From the NCBI GenBank assembly GCA_018896525.1, contig JAHIMR010000121.1:1-61508 (forward strand): a stretch of DNA of 61,508 bases, read 5' to 3'. The position numbers and the translations under genes were made by a program. Shown here one piece after another: positions 17,625-28,328 of this stretch (positions are counted from its first letter, which is position 1; each line of letters opens with the position of its first letter). This DNA is from Actinomycetota bacterium. Lineage in GTDB: Bacteria; Actinomycetota; Geothermincolia; Fen-727; Anoxymicrobiaceae. The notes under the pieces were generated by a model. The model saw only the letters and a list, made by a program, of their open reading frames with translations. It was not told the origin of the DNA and made no database searches.

Positions 17625-17945
17625 ATGGACTTGGAGCCGTTGGGCGACCGGGTGATAGTGGAGCCCGGAGAGGGAGAGGAGAAGACCGCCAGTGGTATCG
17701 TAATTCCTGATACCGCCAAGGAGAAGCCCCAGGAAGGCGAGGTTGTCGCGGTGGGGCCGGGGCGGTACGAGGATGGGGACCTGATACCCCTGGATGTTGA
17801 GCCCGGAGACACCGTTATCTACTCGAAGTACGGTGGCACCGAGGTCAAGGTGGCGGGCAAGGAGTATCTCATACTGAGTGAGAGGGACATACTTGCCAAG
17901 AAAAAGGCCAAGGCCAAGGCCAAGGCCAAGGCCAAGAAGAAGTAG
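17625..17945 (+). CDS. groES: Co-chaperonin GroES with lysine/alanine-rich tail
   Basis: Lid of the GroEL folding chamber. The protein starts [14 protein letters not shown], has the mobile loop [21 protein letters not shown], and the [26 protein letters not shown] end typical of the family. After that it carries an extra ~15-residue tail of alternating Lys and Ala, encoded by five perfect AAGGCC repeats (17904-17933) plus flanking AAG codons. ATG 17625 is 7 bases after AAGGAGGG, while the in-frame ATG at 17619 is too close to the site. It is controlled by CIRCE and followed 20 bases later by groEL. Confidence 0.96.
   Translation: MDLEPLGDRVIVEPGEGEEKTASGIVIPDTAKEKPQEGEVVAVGPGRYEDGDLIPLDVEPGDTVIYSKYGGTEVKVAGKEYLILSERDILAKKKAKAKAKAKAKKK
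17904..17933 (+). repeat. Hexanucleotide tandem repeat (AAGGCC x5) inside groES
   Basis: Five exact copies of AAGGCC read as Lys-Ala repeats at the GroES C-terminus. Because the unit is a multiple of three, copy-number change would alter the tail length without breaking the frame. Confidence 0.9.
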
Positions 17946-17962
17946 CGAAAGGAGAGAAGTAA

Positions 17963-19600
<1,638 letters not shown>

Positions 19601-19627
19601 GCCGGCCGTCTGAAGAGAATGAAATGG

Positions 19628-19660
19628 AAGCGCCCGCTTTCGAGCGGGCGCTTCTTTTTT
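19628..19660 (+). terminator. Rho-independent terminator after groEL
   Basis: An 11-base-pair GC-rich stem (AAGCGCCCGCT / AGCGGGCGCTT) with a TTCG loop is followed by a run of T residues (19652-19661). It lies 28 bases after the groEL stop and is the clearest terminator in the window. Confidence 0.95.
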
Positions 19661-19750
19661 TAGAAATTCCCGGGATTCTGTTCTTTAGGGTGATGCTATG
19701 TGGTTAAATATGTAGCAATATCCGACGGGGATTTACACACGGAGGTTCGC

Positions 19751-20911
19751 TTGGAGGTCGAGGTTGGGATAGGAAAGAGCGGGCGAAGGGGCTACGGCCT
19801 CGATGATATAGCGATAGTGCCGTCCCGGAGGACCAGGGATCCCGAGGACATCGATACCAGCCTGCAGCTTGGCCCTTACGAGACGCGATCCCCTTTCCTT
19901 GCCTCGGCTATGGACAGCGTGGTGGACCCGGACATGGCGGTGGCGATAGGAAAGCAGGGCGGCGTGGGGGTCATTAACCTGGAGGGAATCCAGACCCGTT
20001 ACCAGGACCCCGAGCCGATGCTGGAGAAGATAGCGTCGCTGCCCAAAGAACAGGCGACCAGGGGAATCCAGGAGATATATGCCGAAACCATCAAGCCGGA
20101 ACTGATTGTCAAGCGAGTAAAGCAGATAAAGGAATCCGGGGTTGTGACCGCGGCCTCACTTACACCCCAGAATGTGGAGGAGTACTACGGTTACGCGATT
20201 GAGGCGGGCCTGGACATTATGGTGATACAGGGGACGGTGGTCAGCGCCGAGCACCGGAGCAGTTCACGGGAACCGCTCGATCTCTACAGTTTCATTGAAG
20301 GGCTGGAAGTGCCGGTGGTGGTAGGTGGTTGTGCCTCTTACCATACCGCCCTGCACTTGATGCGGACCGGCGCGGTGGGGGTCCTGATAGGCGTGGGCCC
20401 GGGCCACGCCTGCACAACCAGGGGCGTGCTTGGCATCGGGGTGCCCCAGGCCACCGCCCTGGCCGACGCCGCGGCAGGTCGCTCCCGGATCCTGGAGGAA
20501 ACCGGCAGGTATGTGAATGTGATCGCCGATGGTGGTATCAGGACCGGGGGTGACATCGCGAAGTGCATCGCCTGCGGGGCGGACGCGGTGATGATAGGAG
20601 CCCCCATTGCCAGGTCGATAGGTGCGCCGGGACGGGGATTTCACTGGGGCATGGCCACTTTCCACCCCGAACTTCCCCGGGGCACACGGGTGGAAGTGGG
20701 GCAGGTGGCGACCCTGGAGGAGATCCTTCACGGGCCGGCGCATGAGAACGATGGCACATTGAACCTCTTTGGGGCCCTGAGGATGTCCATGGCAACCTGC
20801 GGGTACGCGACCATTAAGGAGTTTCAGCGCACGGAGATCATGGTCGCGCCGGCGCTCAAGACCGAGGGCAAGGTTATTCAGAGGAGCCAGGACGTCGGGA
20901 TGGGCAAGTGA
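19751..20911 (+). CDS. guaB3: GuaB3-family IMP dehydrogenase-like protein
   Basis: A TIM-barrel protein of the GuaB3 branch of the IMP dehydrogenase family, the actinobacterial-type paralogue; IMP dehydrogenase activity is not proven for the whole branch. The product begins [29 protein letters not shown], and has [31 protein letters not shown], the catalytic-loop-like [21 protein letters not shown] with its cysteine, and [30 protein letters not shown] domains are absent. An in-frame GTG at 19700 adds 17 residues, but TTG 19751 has GGAGG five bases upstream and matches the family N-terminus. guaA follows. Confidence 0.88.
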   Translation: MEVEVGIGKSGRRGYGLDDIAIVPSRRTRDPEDIDTSLQLGPYETRSPFLASAMDSVVDPDMAVAIGKQGGVGVINLEGIQTRYQDPEPMLEKIASLPKEQATRGIQEIYAETIKPELIVKRVKQIKESGVVTAASLTPQNVEEYYGYAIEAGLDIMVIQGTVVSAEHRSSSREPLDLYSFIEGLEVPVVVGGCASYHTALHLMRTGAVGVLIGVGPGHACTTRGVLGIGVPQATALADAAAGRSRILEETGRYVNVIADGGIRTGGDIAKCIACGADAVMIGAPIARSIGAPGRGFHWGMATFHPELPRGTRVEVGQVATLEEILHGPAHENDGTLNLFGALRMSMATCGYATIKEFQRTEIMVAPALKTEGKVIQRSQDVGMGK

Positions 20912-20951
20912 CCGGTGTCATTATGTTGACGACGCAGCGGCGGTGCAGGGG

Positions 20952-22490
20952 ATGACCGCACACGACCACTGTATCCTGGTAGTTGACTACGGGGCGCAGT
21001 ACGCGCAGTTAATAGCCCGGAGGGTCCGCGAGTGCAAGGTCTATAGCCAGATAGTACCTCACACCCTGACGGTTGAACAACTCGAGAAGAAAAACCCCAG
21101 CGGCCTCATTCTTTCCGGGGGCCCCTCCAGCGTCTATGAGGAAGGGGCCCCCGGCTGCGACCCCCGGCTGTTCGAGCTGGGCATTCCCATACTCGGCATC
21201 TGTTACGGGATGCAGCTCATGGCCGATACGCTGGGCGGCCTGGTGGAGAGGACCGGCGGGAAGGAGTATGGGAAGACCGAACTGACGGTTGTCGACGAGG
21301 GGGTCCTGTTGGACGACCTGCCCCTGGAGCAGGTTGTGTGGATGAGCCATGGCGACAAGGTTACGGAGACACCACCCGGATTCAAGATGACATCCCATAC
21401 GCCCGCCTCTCCGGTGGCGTCGATGGAGTCCAAGGAGAGGGGCCTGTACGGGGTCCAGTTCCACCCCGAGGTGGTTCATACACCGTGCGGCATCAGTATC
21501 CTCAAGAACTTCCTGTACCACGCCTGCGACTGTCTGCCCAGCTGGACGATGTCCTCGATCATCGAGGACTCGTTGGAGGAAATCCGCCGGCGGGTGGGTG
21601 GAGAGAGGATAATATGCGGTCTCTCCGGTGGGGTCGATTCGGCCACAGCGGCGGTGCTGGTGCACAAGGCGGTGGGAGATAAGCTTACCTGTGTCTTTGT
21701 CGACCATGGTCTGCTGCGTGCGGGGGAGGCCGAGGAGGTAGTGGAAACGTTCGGCCGTCACTTCGATATGAACCTCGTTCATGAGAACGCCAGGGAGCGC
21801 TTCCTGGCCGGGCTGGAGGGGGTGACCGATCCCGAGGTCAAGCGCAAGGTGATAGGGGAGGAGTTCATTCGGGTCTTCGAGGAGGTCGCCTTAAGGCTTG
21901 AGGACACCAGGTTCCTGGTGCAGGGAACACTGTACCCGGACATAATAGAGAGTGGGACCAGGGACGCGGCGAGGATAAAGTCCCACCATAACGTCGGAGG
22001 CCTCCCGGAAGACATGAAGTTTGAGCTGATAGAGCCGCTCCGATCCCTCTTCAAGGACGAGGTACGGGCGGTCGGCCAGGAGCTCGGACTGCCGGAGGAG
22101 ATCGTCTGGCGCCAGCCGTTCCCGGGGCCGGGTCTGGCGGTGAGGATAATTGGGGAGGTCACCGATGAGCGCCTGGAGATCCTGCGCAACGCGGACAGTA
22201 TTATCACCGAAGAGGTGAAGAGGGCCAACCTGTACCGGGAGATATGGCAGTCGTTCGCGGTGCTCCCATGCGTGAAGTCGGTAGGGGTGATGGGCGACGG
22301 AAGGACCTACGAGTACCCGGTGATCCTGCGGGCGGTTACCAGTGAGGACGCGATGACCGCCGACTGGGCACGGATTCCCTTCGATGTGCTGGAGCGGGTA
22401 TCCAGCCGGATTGTTAACGAGGTTGAGGGAGTCAACCGGGTGGCCTATGACATCTCCAGCAAACCACCCAGCACCATCGAGTGGGAGTAA
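20952..22490 (+). CDS. guaA: GMP synthase (glutamine-hydrolysing)
   Basis: Makes GMP from XMP, ATP and glutamine. The 512-residue enzyme has the class I glutaminase domain ([29 protein letters not shown], nucleophile Cys in [19 protein letters not shown]), the PP-loop pyrophosphatase domain ([20 protein letters not shown]) and the dimerisation domain ending [19 protein letters not shown] 20952 is preferred; GTG 20943 is also in frame. It sits 40 bases after guaB3, so guanine-nucleotide synthesis genes are together. The 3' end nearly abuts or overlaps the helicase gene. Confidence 0.97.
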   Translation: MTAHDHCILVVDYGAQYAQLIARRVRECKVYSQIVPHTLTVEQLEKKNPSGLILSGGPSSVYEEGAPGCDPRLFELGIPILGICYGMQLMADTLGGLVERTGGKEYGKTELTVVDEGVLLDDLPLEQVVWMSHGDKVTETPPGFKMTSHTPASPVASMESKERGLYGVQFHPEVVHTPCGISILKNFLYHACDCLPSWTMSSIIEDSLEEIRRRVGGERIICGLSGGVDSATAAVLVHKAVGDKLTCVFVDHGLLRAGEAEEVVETFGRHFDMNLVHENARERFLAGLEGVTDPEVKRKVIGEEFIRVFEEVALRLEDTRFLVQGTLYPDIIESGTRDAARIKSHHNVGGLPEDMKFELIEPLRSLFKDEVRAVGQELGLPEEIVWRQPFPGPGLAVRIIGEVTDERLEILRNADSIITEEVKRANLYREIWQSFAVLPCVKSVGVMGDGRTYEYPVILRAVTSEDAMTADWARIPFDVLERVSSRIVNEVEGVNRVAYDISSKPPSTIEWE

Positions 22491-22495
22491 CCGAG

Positions 22496-24673
22496 GTGTT
22501 CCCGCCCGGGCTGAGCGGCAACCCCCCTGGTAGCGCTTACCTGGACGACCTCAACCCTCCCCAGCGGGAGGCGGTTGAGTATCAAGACGGCCCCCTGCTG
22601 ATCATCGCCGGCGCGGGGAGTGGCAAGACCCGTGTACTGACTTACCGCATCGCTCATCTTATTCATGAGCATGACGTGAGCCCGAGGAGCATATTGGCGC
22701 TCACTTTCACCAACAAGGCCGCGCAGGAGATGAAGCAACGGGTGGAGGGGCTCATCGGGACGTCCGCCGCCGGCATGATGCTGGCGACGTTCCACTCCGC
22801 CTGCGCCAGGATACTCCGCTCCGAGATAGCCCCTCTGGGTTACAGTTCCCGGTTTACCATCTACGACCAGGCAGACTCAATCCGCCTGGTCAAACAGTGC
22901 ATGGAGGAGATGGGTTTCGGCCTCAAGAGCCACAACCCCAGGGCGATCAGGTCCGCTATCAGTAAAGCCAAGAACGAGATGATAGACGAGGAATCGTATG
23001 GGGACAAAGCAACAGATCTCCTGGAGGTCGTCACCGGCGACGTCTACAGGCGTTACCAGGAGCGGCTGACGGAGAGCGACGCACTCGATTTCGACGACCT
23101 TCTGCTGATGATGGTTCACCTGTTCGAGCTTTATCCGGATGTCCTTTCCCGGTACCGTGAGCGTTACCGGCATATCCTGGTCGACGAGTACCAGGACACA
23201 AACACCGTGCAGTACCGTATGATCAGACTGCTGGCCGAGAAGCACCGGCAGCTGTGCGTGGTGGGTGACGAAGACCAGGGCATCTACTCCTGGCGCGGCG
23301 CGGACATCCGAAACATCCTCGAGTTCGAAAAGGATTACCCCGACGCCATGGTGATAAAGCTCGAGCAGAACTACCGCAGCACACCCCAGATACTCGAGGC
23401 AGCCGGTGTGGTCGTCAGCAAGAACGCCGGTCGCAGAGAGAAGATACTGTGGACCGAAAACCCCTCGGGCGAGAAGATACTTCACCACAAGGCGAAAGAC
23501 GAGCACGCCGAGGCCGATTTCGTCTGCGGCCAGATAGAGAAGCTGGCGGGTGGAGAGGCGGGGAGGCGCTACGACGCGGCGGTATTCTACAGGACCCACG
23601 CCCAGTCGCGCGTCCTGGAGGAGGCGCTGAGCCGGCGGAGGATTCCCTACCGCATCTTCGGAGGCACCCGTTTCTACGAGCGGCTGGAGATAAAGGACAT
23701 CGTGGCTTATCTGCGTTTGCTGGCGAACCCTAAGGATGAGGTGAGTCTCCGACGCGTAATCAACGTTCCCCCACGGGGTATAGGCAAGGTAACCGTAGGG
23801 CACATCGAGGAGCACCAGCGGCGGAAGGGGATTGGATTTGCGGACGCGCTCCGGGAGGCCGACCAGATAGGCGAGCTAACTGAAAAGGCACGCAAGAGCG
23901 TGGGAGAGTTCCTGTGTGTTATCGATAACCTCATCGCGTTCTCGGAGGAGCACGACGTAAGCGAGCTTCTCCCGGAGGTGTGGCGAGAGACGGGGTACAT
24001 GGCTGAACTGAAGTCTCAGGGTACGATGGAGGCGGAAAGCCGCATCGAGAACCTGAGGGAGCTGCTGGGCGTGACAGGCGAGTTCCGTAAGGAGTACGGG
24101 GCGGTGGACCTTGACGATTTCCTGGAAAGGGTTTCGCTGGTGAGCGACACAGACACCCTGGACACCACGAGCGGGTACGTATCGCTTATGACGCTGCACA
24201 ACGCCAAGGGGCTGGAGTTCCCGGTTGTCTTCATGGTGGGCATGGAGGAGGGCATCTTTCCACATATTCGCTCCATGGACAGTGCCGATAGAATGGAGGA
24301 GGAGCGGCGACTATGTTACGTGGGTATGACCCGGGCCATGGAAACCCTGTACCTGGTCCACGCTGAATCCAGGAGCCTGTGGGGGGGCAGCGGCGCGAAC
24401 CCGATGTCCTGTTTTATCAGCGAGATACCGCGTAAGTTCCTGGAGCCCATTGACAGGCGCGACGAGAAAGAAGTGGAGCGCAAAGACGAGGAAGAGGGCC
24501 GGGAAGAGTTGGAGATAGAGGCAGGGGACACGGTGGTCCACGCTATGTGGGGACAGGGGAAGGTCCTGGAAGTGGAAGACAGGGATAACGGCCGCGAGGC
24601 CACGGTTTCGTTTTCCAGCGTGGGAACCAAGAAGCTGCTTCTCAGGTACGCGCCCCTTTCCAGGGAATCTTGA
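22496..24673 (+). CDS. pcrA: ATP-dependent DNA helicase, UvrD/PcrA family
   Basis: Superfamily 1A 3'-5' helicase used in repair and in clearing replication conflicts. About 725 residues contain LNPPQREAVEY (Q motif), Walker A AGAGSGKTRVLTYR, TFTNKAAQEMKQR, FHSACARILR, Walker B region LVDEYQDTNTVQYRMIRLLA, GDEDQGIYSWRGAD, EQNYRSTPQIL, VSLMTLHNAKGLEFPVVFMVGMEEGIFPH and CYVGMTRAMETLYL. The last ~55 residues are the PcrA-type tail with WGQGKVLEVED, known to contact RNA polymerase in relatives. The GTG at 22496 is 8 bases after GGGAG; GTG 22481 overlapping the guaA end is an alternative. Confidence 0.95.
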   Translation: MFPPGLSGNPPGSAYLDDLNPPQREAVEYQDGPLLIIAGAGSGKTRVLTYRIAHLIHEHDVSPRSILALTFTNKAAQEMKQRVEGLIGTSAAGMMLATFHSACARILRSEIAPLGYSSRFTIYDQADSIRLVKQCMEEMGFGLKSHNPRAIRSAISKAKNEMIDEESYGDKATDLLEVVTGDVYRRYQERLTESDALDFDDLLLMMVHLFELYPDVLSRYRERYRHILVDEYQDTNTVQYRMIRLLAEKHRQLCVVGDEDQGIYSWRGADIRNILEFEKDYPDAMVIKLEQNYRSTPQILEAAGVVVSKNAGRREKILWTENPSGEKILHHKAKDEHAEADFVCGQIEKLAGGEAGRRYDAAVFYRTHAQSRVLEEALSRRRIPYRIFGGTRFYERLEIKDIVAYLRLLANPKDEVSLRRVINVPPRGIGKVTVGHIEEHQRRKGIGFADALREADQIGELTEKARKSVGEFLCVIDNLIAFSEEHDVSELLPEVWRETGYMAELKSQGTMEAESRIENLRELLGVTGEFRKEYGAVDLDDFLERVSLVSDTDTLDTTSGYVSLMTLHNAKGLEFPVVFMVGMEEGIFPHIRSMDSADRMEEERRLCYVGMTRAMETLYLVHAESRSLWGGSGANPMSCFISEIPRKFLEPIDRRDEKEVERKDEEEGREELEIEAGDTVVHAMWGQGKVLEVEDRDNGREATVSFSSVGTKKLLLRYAPLSRES

Positions 24674-24697
24674 GGGGCGACCGCCCCCTGACTAGCC

Positions 24698-25615
24698 TCA
24701 GCAACCGTCTGAGGGCACGGTTGTTCCCGGCACATCAGGCATATCCGGCATCATCCAGTCGAAAGGCGACAGGATATCGGGCTCGTTGATCAGCCACTTT
24801 CCGCCCTCTTCTTTCAGCTTCACAACCGTGTTTCCCGACACACCCATCTCTGACTGCATCTCGCTCATCCTCATCGATTCACTCTGGCCCATGAACGAAA
24901 CCGTAACCACGAAATCGACGATCTCAACCGACATCTCGCCCGCTGATTCGTCGATCGTTTCCAGCTTGAAACCACTGTAGGTCATCATGTCCCCCATGAG
25001 GGACAAGGTAATCAACGCCTCGCTTGATGGTTGCATGTCGGAGGTGTGGAGAGACTTGATCGTTTTAATATCGCCGCTTCCCAGTGCGTTGAAGTACTCG
25101 TCGATAGACTTCTGGGCTACATTGGCGGATTTGCCAGGGCGAAGGACAGTGAAGTAGGCGATCGCACCTCCGCCGATCAGGGCGATGCCAACCGCGATAA
25201 TGATTATCAGGGCTATCGGAGCCTGCTTCCTTTCACCGGCCATGCGCGGAGCAGGGTAACCCCCGGATGGGGGTGGCGGGTTCCACATGTCGGCATACTG
25301 GCCGGGTCGAGGGACCTCGCCCGGTGGAGGTGGCTGGGCGGGAGGAGGTCCCGCTACCGGGTAACCGCCCGCTGGCGGTACGCCTGGTTGGCCTCCCTGC
25401 CGTTGCGCTCCCGGGGGCGGTGGCATTGCCGCTCCCGGAGCAGTCGGAGGTCGGTTCGCCGGCCCACCGGGTTGTGGTTGTTGGGGGCTGGCGGGCGCCT
25501 GTGGTCTGGGCCTGACCGGGCGGGGCGGTTTTGGAGCAGCCTTCAGTTTAAGGCCGCAGTTGGGGCAGGCCGATGTCCCTTCCTCTATCCCGGAGCCACA
25601 CCGAACACAGTTCAA
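24698..25615 (-). CDS. Zinc-ribbon, proline-rich membrane-anchored protein
   Basis: A 305-residue protein of unknown function. The N-terminus is a zinc ribbon (MNCVRCGSGIEEGTSACPNCG), followed by ~105 residues extremely rich in Pro, Gly and Gln, one transmembrane helix (about 135-158, PIALIIIIAVGIALIGGGAIAYFTV) and a C-terminal extracytoplasmic domain of ~145 residues. That domain starts NVAQKSIDEYFNALGSGDIKTIKSL, a pattern seen in DUF4878/NTF2-like secreted domains. It converges on pcrA with a gap of 24 bases. The layout resembles actinobacterial cell-envelope proteins, but no exact family is claimed. Confidence 0.75.
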   Translation of the reverse strand: MNCVRCGSGIEEGTSACPNCGLKLKAAPKPPRPVRPRPQAPASPQQPQPGGPANRPPTAPGAAMPPPPGAQRQGGQPGVPPAGGYPVAGPPPAQPPPPGEVPRPGQYADMWNPPPPSGGYPAPRMAGERKQAPIALIIIIAVGIALIGGGAIAYFTVLRPGKSANVAQKSIDEYFNALGSGDIKTIKSLHTSDMQPSSEALITLSLMGDMMTYSGFKLETIDESAGEMSVEIVDFVVTVSFMGQSESMRMSEMQSEMGVSGNTVVKLKEEGGKWLINEPDILSPFDWMMPDMPDVPGTTVPSDGC

Positions 25616-25672
25616 TAGGGTACATTCCTTTCGGTCAGGTTGTCATATATAGATGTTAACATGTTGCCCATG

Positions 25673-25835
25673 GAAGTTGAATAATGACGCAATGGTGCCT
25701 GGCACCAATGCGTCATTATGTGGCTTTTGTCTATTTGTGAGGGAGGGGTCTCGCCGGGGATGGCGGGTCTTGTCTGACGTTGTCGCGCATAGACGTGGTG
25801 CCAGGCACCGTTTGGGTGGCGATTGCGTGTAAGCG
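25673..25835. repeat. GGTGCC/GGCACC repeat block
   Basis: The 324 bases between the zinc-ribbon protein and the first acyl-CoA dehydrogenase hold no gene. They contain a perfect 31-base palindrome (arms TGACGCAATGGTGCC and GGCACCAATGCGTCA; 25684-25714 region) and, further on, GTGGTGCCAGGCACCGTTTGG. Before the second palindrome stands a segment (GGGATGGCGGGTCTTGTC) that recurs at 30.9 kb and 32.6 kb. It is probably debris of an old mobile element. Confidence 0.7.
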
Positions 25836-25939
25836 TGGCGGCTGATTGATGTTTGTAGCGCTCTGTGATAGATTTTCAGACGGTTTGGCCTGAAACCGGC
25901 CATTTATTGGAAGTCGATCAAATACACAGAGGAGTGCGG

Positions 25940-27085
25940 ATGGATTATGACCTGACTGAAGAACAGGAGTTGTTCAAGCAGATGGTGAGGGAGTTCGCAC
26001 TGGAGGAGATCATCCCCCGGGCGGAGGAGATGGACGAGGAAGGCGAGTTTCCCTACGACATTATTACCAAGATGGCAGACCTCGGCCTCATGGGGCTTCC
26101 GTTCCCCGAGGAGTACGGTGGGTCTGGAGCCGACATGGTATCGTTCGTAATCGCCCTGGAGGAGATATCAAGGGCGGACGCTTCGTTGGGGATAACCATG
26201 GAGGCACACACCACCCTGGGATCACTACCTATCTACTACGAGGGTACCGATGAGCAGAAGCAGAAGTGGCTGGTCCCGCTGGCGAAGGGTGAGATGCTGG
26301 GGGCTTTCGGCCTTACCGAGCCCGAGGCCGGCTCCGACGCGGGAGCCACCAGGACCACCGCCGAACTGGATGGCGATGAGTGGGTCATCAACGGCACCAA
26401 ATGTTTTATCACCAACTCCGGGACCGAGATATCCAAGGTGGTCACCATTACGGCGGTTACCGGCATGACGGGGGACAAGAAGGAGATAAGCAACATCCTG
26501 GTGCCCCACGGGACGCCCGGCTTCACGGTGGCACCCCCGTACAGGAAGATGGGTTGGCATGCGTCCGATACCCATGAGCTCTCGTTCAACGATTGCCGGG
26601 TGCCTCGCGAGAACCTGCTGGGGACGAGGGGCGGGGGCTTCCGGTGCTTCCTCAAGGTGCTCGACGCGGGCCGGGTGGCTATAGCCGCACTTGCGGTCGG
26701 GCTGGCGAGGGCGTGCCTGGAGGAGTCGGTGAAGTACGCCCGGGAGAGGGTCCAGTTCGGAAGGCCCATTGGCAAGTTCCAGGGAGTGAGCTTCAAGTGC
26801 GCGGACATGTTCATGGAGGTTGAACTCGCGAGGGAGGCCACGCTCAAGGCCGCCTGGCTGGCGGACCAGGACCGCCCGTACTCCAGGGAGGCCGCGGTGG
26901 CCAAGCTCTTCGCCTCTGAGACCGCCATGCGCGCCGCGAACGACGCGGTGCAGATTCACGGAGGTTACGGATACATCGAGGATTACCCGGTCTGTCGTTA
27001 CTTCAGGGACGCCAAGATCCTCGAGATCGGGGAGGGAACATCGGAGGTTCAAAGGATCATCCTCTCCAGGTCACTGGGCCTTTGA
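25940..27085 (+). CDS. Acyl-CoA dehydrogenase
   Basis: FAD enzyme that makes an alpha-beta double bond in acyl-CoA and passes electrons to ETF. From the ATG at 25940 (AGAGGAG upstream) the product is 381 residues, the normal length, beginning MDYDLTEEQELFKQMVREFALEEI. Signatures: AFGLTEPEAGSDAGATRTTAE, FITNSGT, YARERVQFGRPIGKFQGVSFKCADM, the QIHGGYGYIEDYPVCRYFRDAKILEIGEGTSEVQRIILSR block with the catalytic Glu just before GTS. The frame is open further upstream into repeat sequence, which I exclude. It is followed 85 bases later by a second, clearly related acyl-CoA dehydrogenase; chain-length preference is unknown. Confidence 0.94.
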   Translation: MDYDLTEEQELFKQMVREFALEEIIPRAEEMDEEGEFPYDIITKMADLGLMGLPFPEEYGGSGADMVSFVIALEEISRADASLGITMEAHTTLGSLPIYYEGTDEQKQKWLVPLAKGEMLGAFGLTEPEAGSDAGATRTTAELDGDEWVINGTKCFITNSGTEISKVVTITAVTGMTGDKKEISNILVPHGTPGFTVAPPYRKMGWHASDTHELSFNDCRVPRENLLGTRGGGFRCFLKVLDAGRVAIAALAVGLARACLEESVKYARERVQFGRPIGKFQGVSFKCADMFMEVELAREATLKAAWLADQDRPYSREAAVAKLFASETAMRAANDAVQIHGGYGYIEDYPVCRYFRDAKILEIGEGTSEVQRIILSRSLGL

Positions 27086-27170
27086 TGAAGGATTATCGGG
27101 AACTCGTTATACTGAAGGTTGATAAGTAGCCGCGTGTGTGGTGGCCATTAAGAGAAGCGGAGGTGCCGGA

Positions 27171-28316
27171 ATGCAGTACGGTTTAACTGAAGAGCAGAAG
27201 ATGCTACAGGAGTCGATCAGGGAGCTTGTCAGGGACAAGGTGGAGCCCCGGTCGATTGAGATCGACGAGGAGGGGGAGTACCCCTGGGACATCCTTGAAC
27301 TGTTCAAGGAGAACGAGATCATGGGTCTGCCGTTCGAGGAGAAGTACGGGGGGCAGGGCGCGGACCTGATGACCCTCTGCATCGTCATCGAGGAGATCGC
27401 CAAGGCCTGCGTCAACTCTTCGTTGATCCTGGGTTGCCAGGAACTGGGGGCGACCCCGATAAAGATCGCCGGCAGTGACGAACAGAAGATGAAGTATCTT
27501 CCACCCCTTGCCAGCGGAGAGAAGCTGTGCGCGTTCGGGCTCACCGAGCCCGAGGCGGGAAGCGACGCCGCCGCCATGAAGACCAGGGCGGTAAAGAAGG
27601 GCGACACCTACATTATGAACGGTAGCAAGTGCTTTATCACCAACGGGGGAATCGCGGAGACCTACTGTGTGTTCGCGATGACCGACCCCGAAAAGGGTGT
27701 CCGGGGAATATCGGCGTTCATCGTGGAAAAAGGCTTCCCGGGGTTTGACTTCGGGAAGCATGAGAACAAGATGGGCATCCGGGGCTCGGTGACCCGGGAG
27801 TTACTGTTCGACGACTGCGAGGTGCCTGCCGAGAACCTGTTGGGGAAGGAAGGTAGAGGGTTCAATCTGGCGATGATGACCCTTGACAGGACGCGCTCGT
27901 CGATAGGCGCGCAAGGACTGGGCGTCGCCGCCGGGGCGTTGGAGTACACCATCAACTACATGAAGGAGAGGGTCCAGTTCGGCCGTCCCATAGCCGCCCT
28001 GCAGGGCTTGCAGTTCATGGTCGCGGACCTGGGGATGCAGGTCGAGGCCGCGCGCCAGTTGGTGTACCGGTCCGCCTGTATGGTGGACAACCAGGAGCCG
28101 GGCTTTTCCGGGGTATCCGCGATGGCAAAGTGCTTCGCAACCGACACCGCCATGAAGGTCACCACCGACTGCGTGCAGTTGATGGGTGGATACGGGTACA
28201 TGAAGGAGTACCCCATGGAGCGGATGATGCGCGACGCCAAGATAACCCAGATTTACGAGGGTACCAACCAGATCCAGAGGGTGGTTATCGCCCGGCAGTT
28301 GTTGGGCAAGAGCTAG
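27171..28316 (+). CDS. Acyl-CoA dehydrogenase
   Basis: A second acyl-CoA dehydrogenase, 381 residues from the ATG at 27171 (GCGGAGGTG upstream). It has CAFGLTEPEAGSDAAAMKTRA, FITNGGIAETYCVFAMT, NKMGIRGSVTRELLFDDCEVP, YMKERVQFGRPIAALQGLQFMVADLGMQVEAARQLVY and QLMGGYGYMKEYPMERMMRDAKITQIYEGTNQIQRVVIARQLL, where the Glu of YEGT is the expected catalytic base. It is closer to the butyryl/short-chain type and to the copy at 52.7 kb than to its upstream neighbour. It ends 12 bases before the convergent rarA, with no obvious terminator between them. Confidence 0.94.
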   Translation: MQYGLTEEQKMLQESIRELVRDKVEPRSIEIDEEGEYPWDILELFKENEIMGLPFEEKYGGQGADLMTLCIVIEEIAKACVNSSLILGCQELGATPIKIAGSDEQKMKYLPPLASGEKLCAFGLTEPEAGSDAAAMKTRAVKKGDTYIMNGSKCFITNGGIAETYCVFAMTDPEKGVRGISAFIVEKGFPGFDFGKHENKMGIRGSVTRELLFDDCEVPAENLLGKEGRGFNLAMMTLDRTRSSIGAQGLGVAAGALEYTINYMKERVQFGRPIAALQGLQFMVADLGMQVEAARQLVYRSACMVDNQEPGFSGVSAMAKCFATDTAMKVTTDCVQLMGGYGYMKEYPMERMMRDAKITQIYEGTNQIQRVVIARQLLGKS

Positions 28317-28328
28317 GTCGTACTCTAC

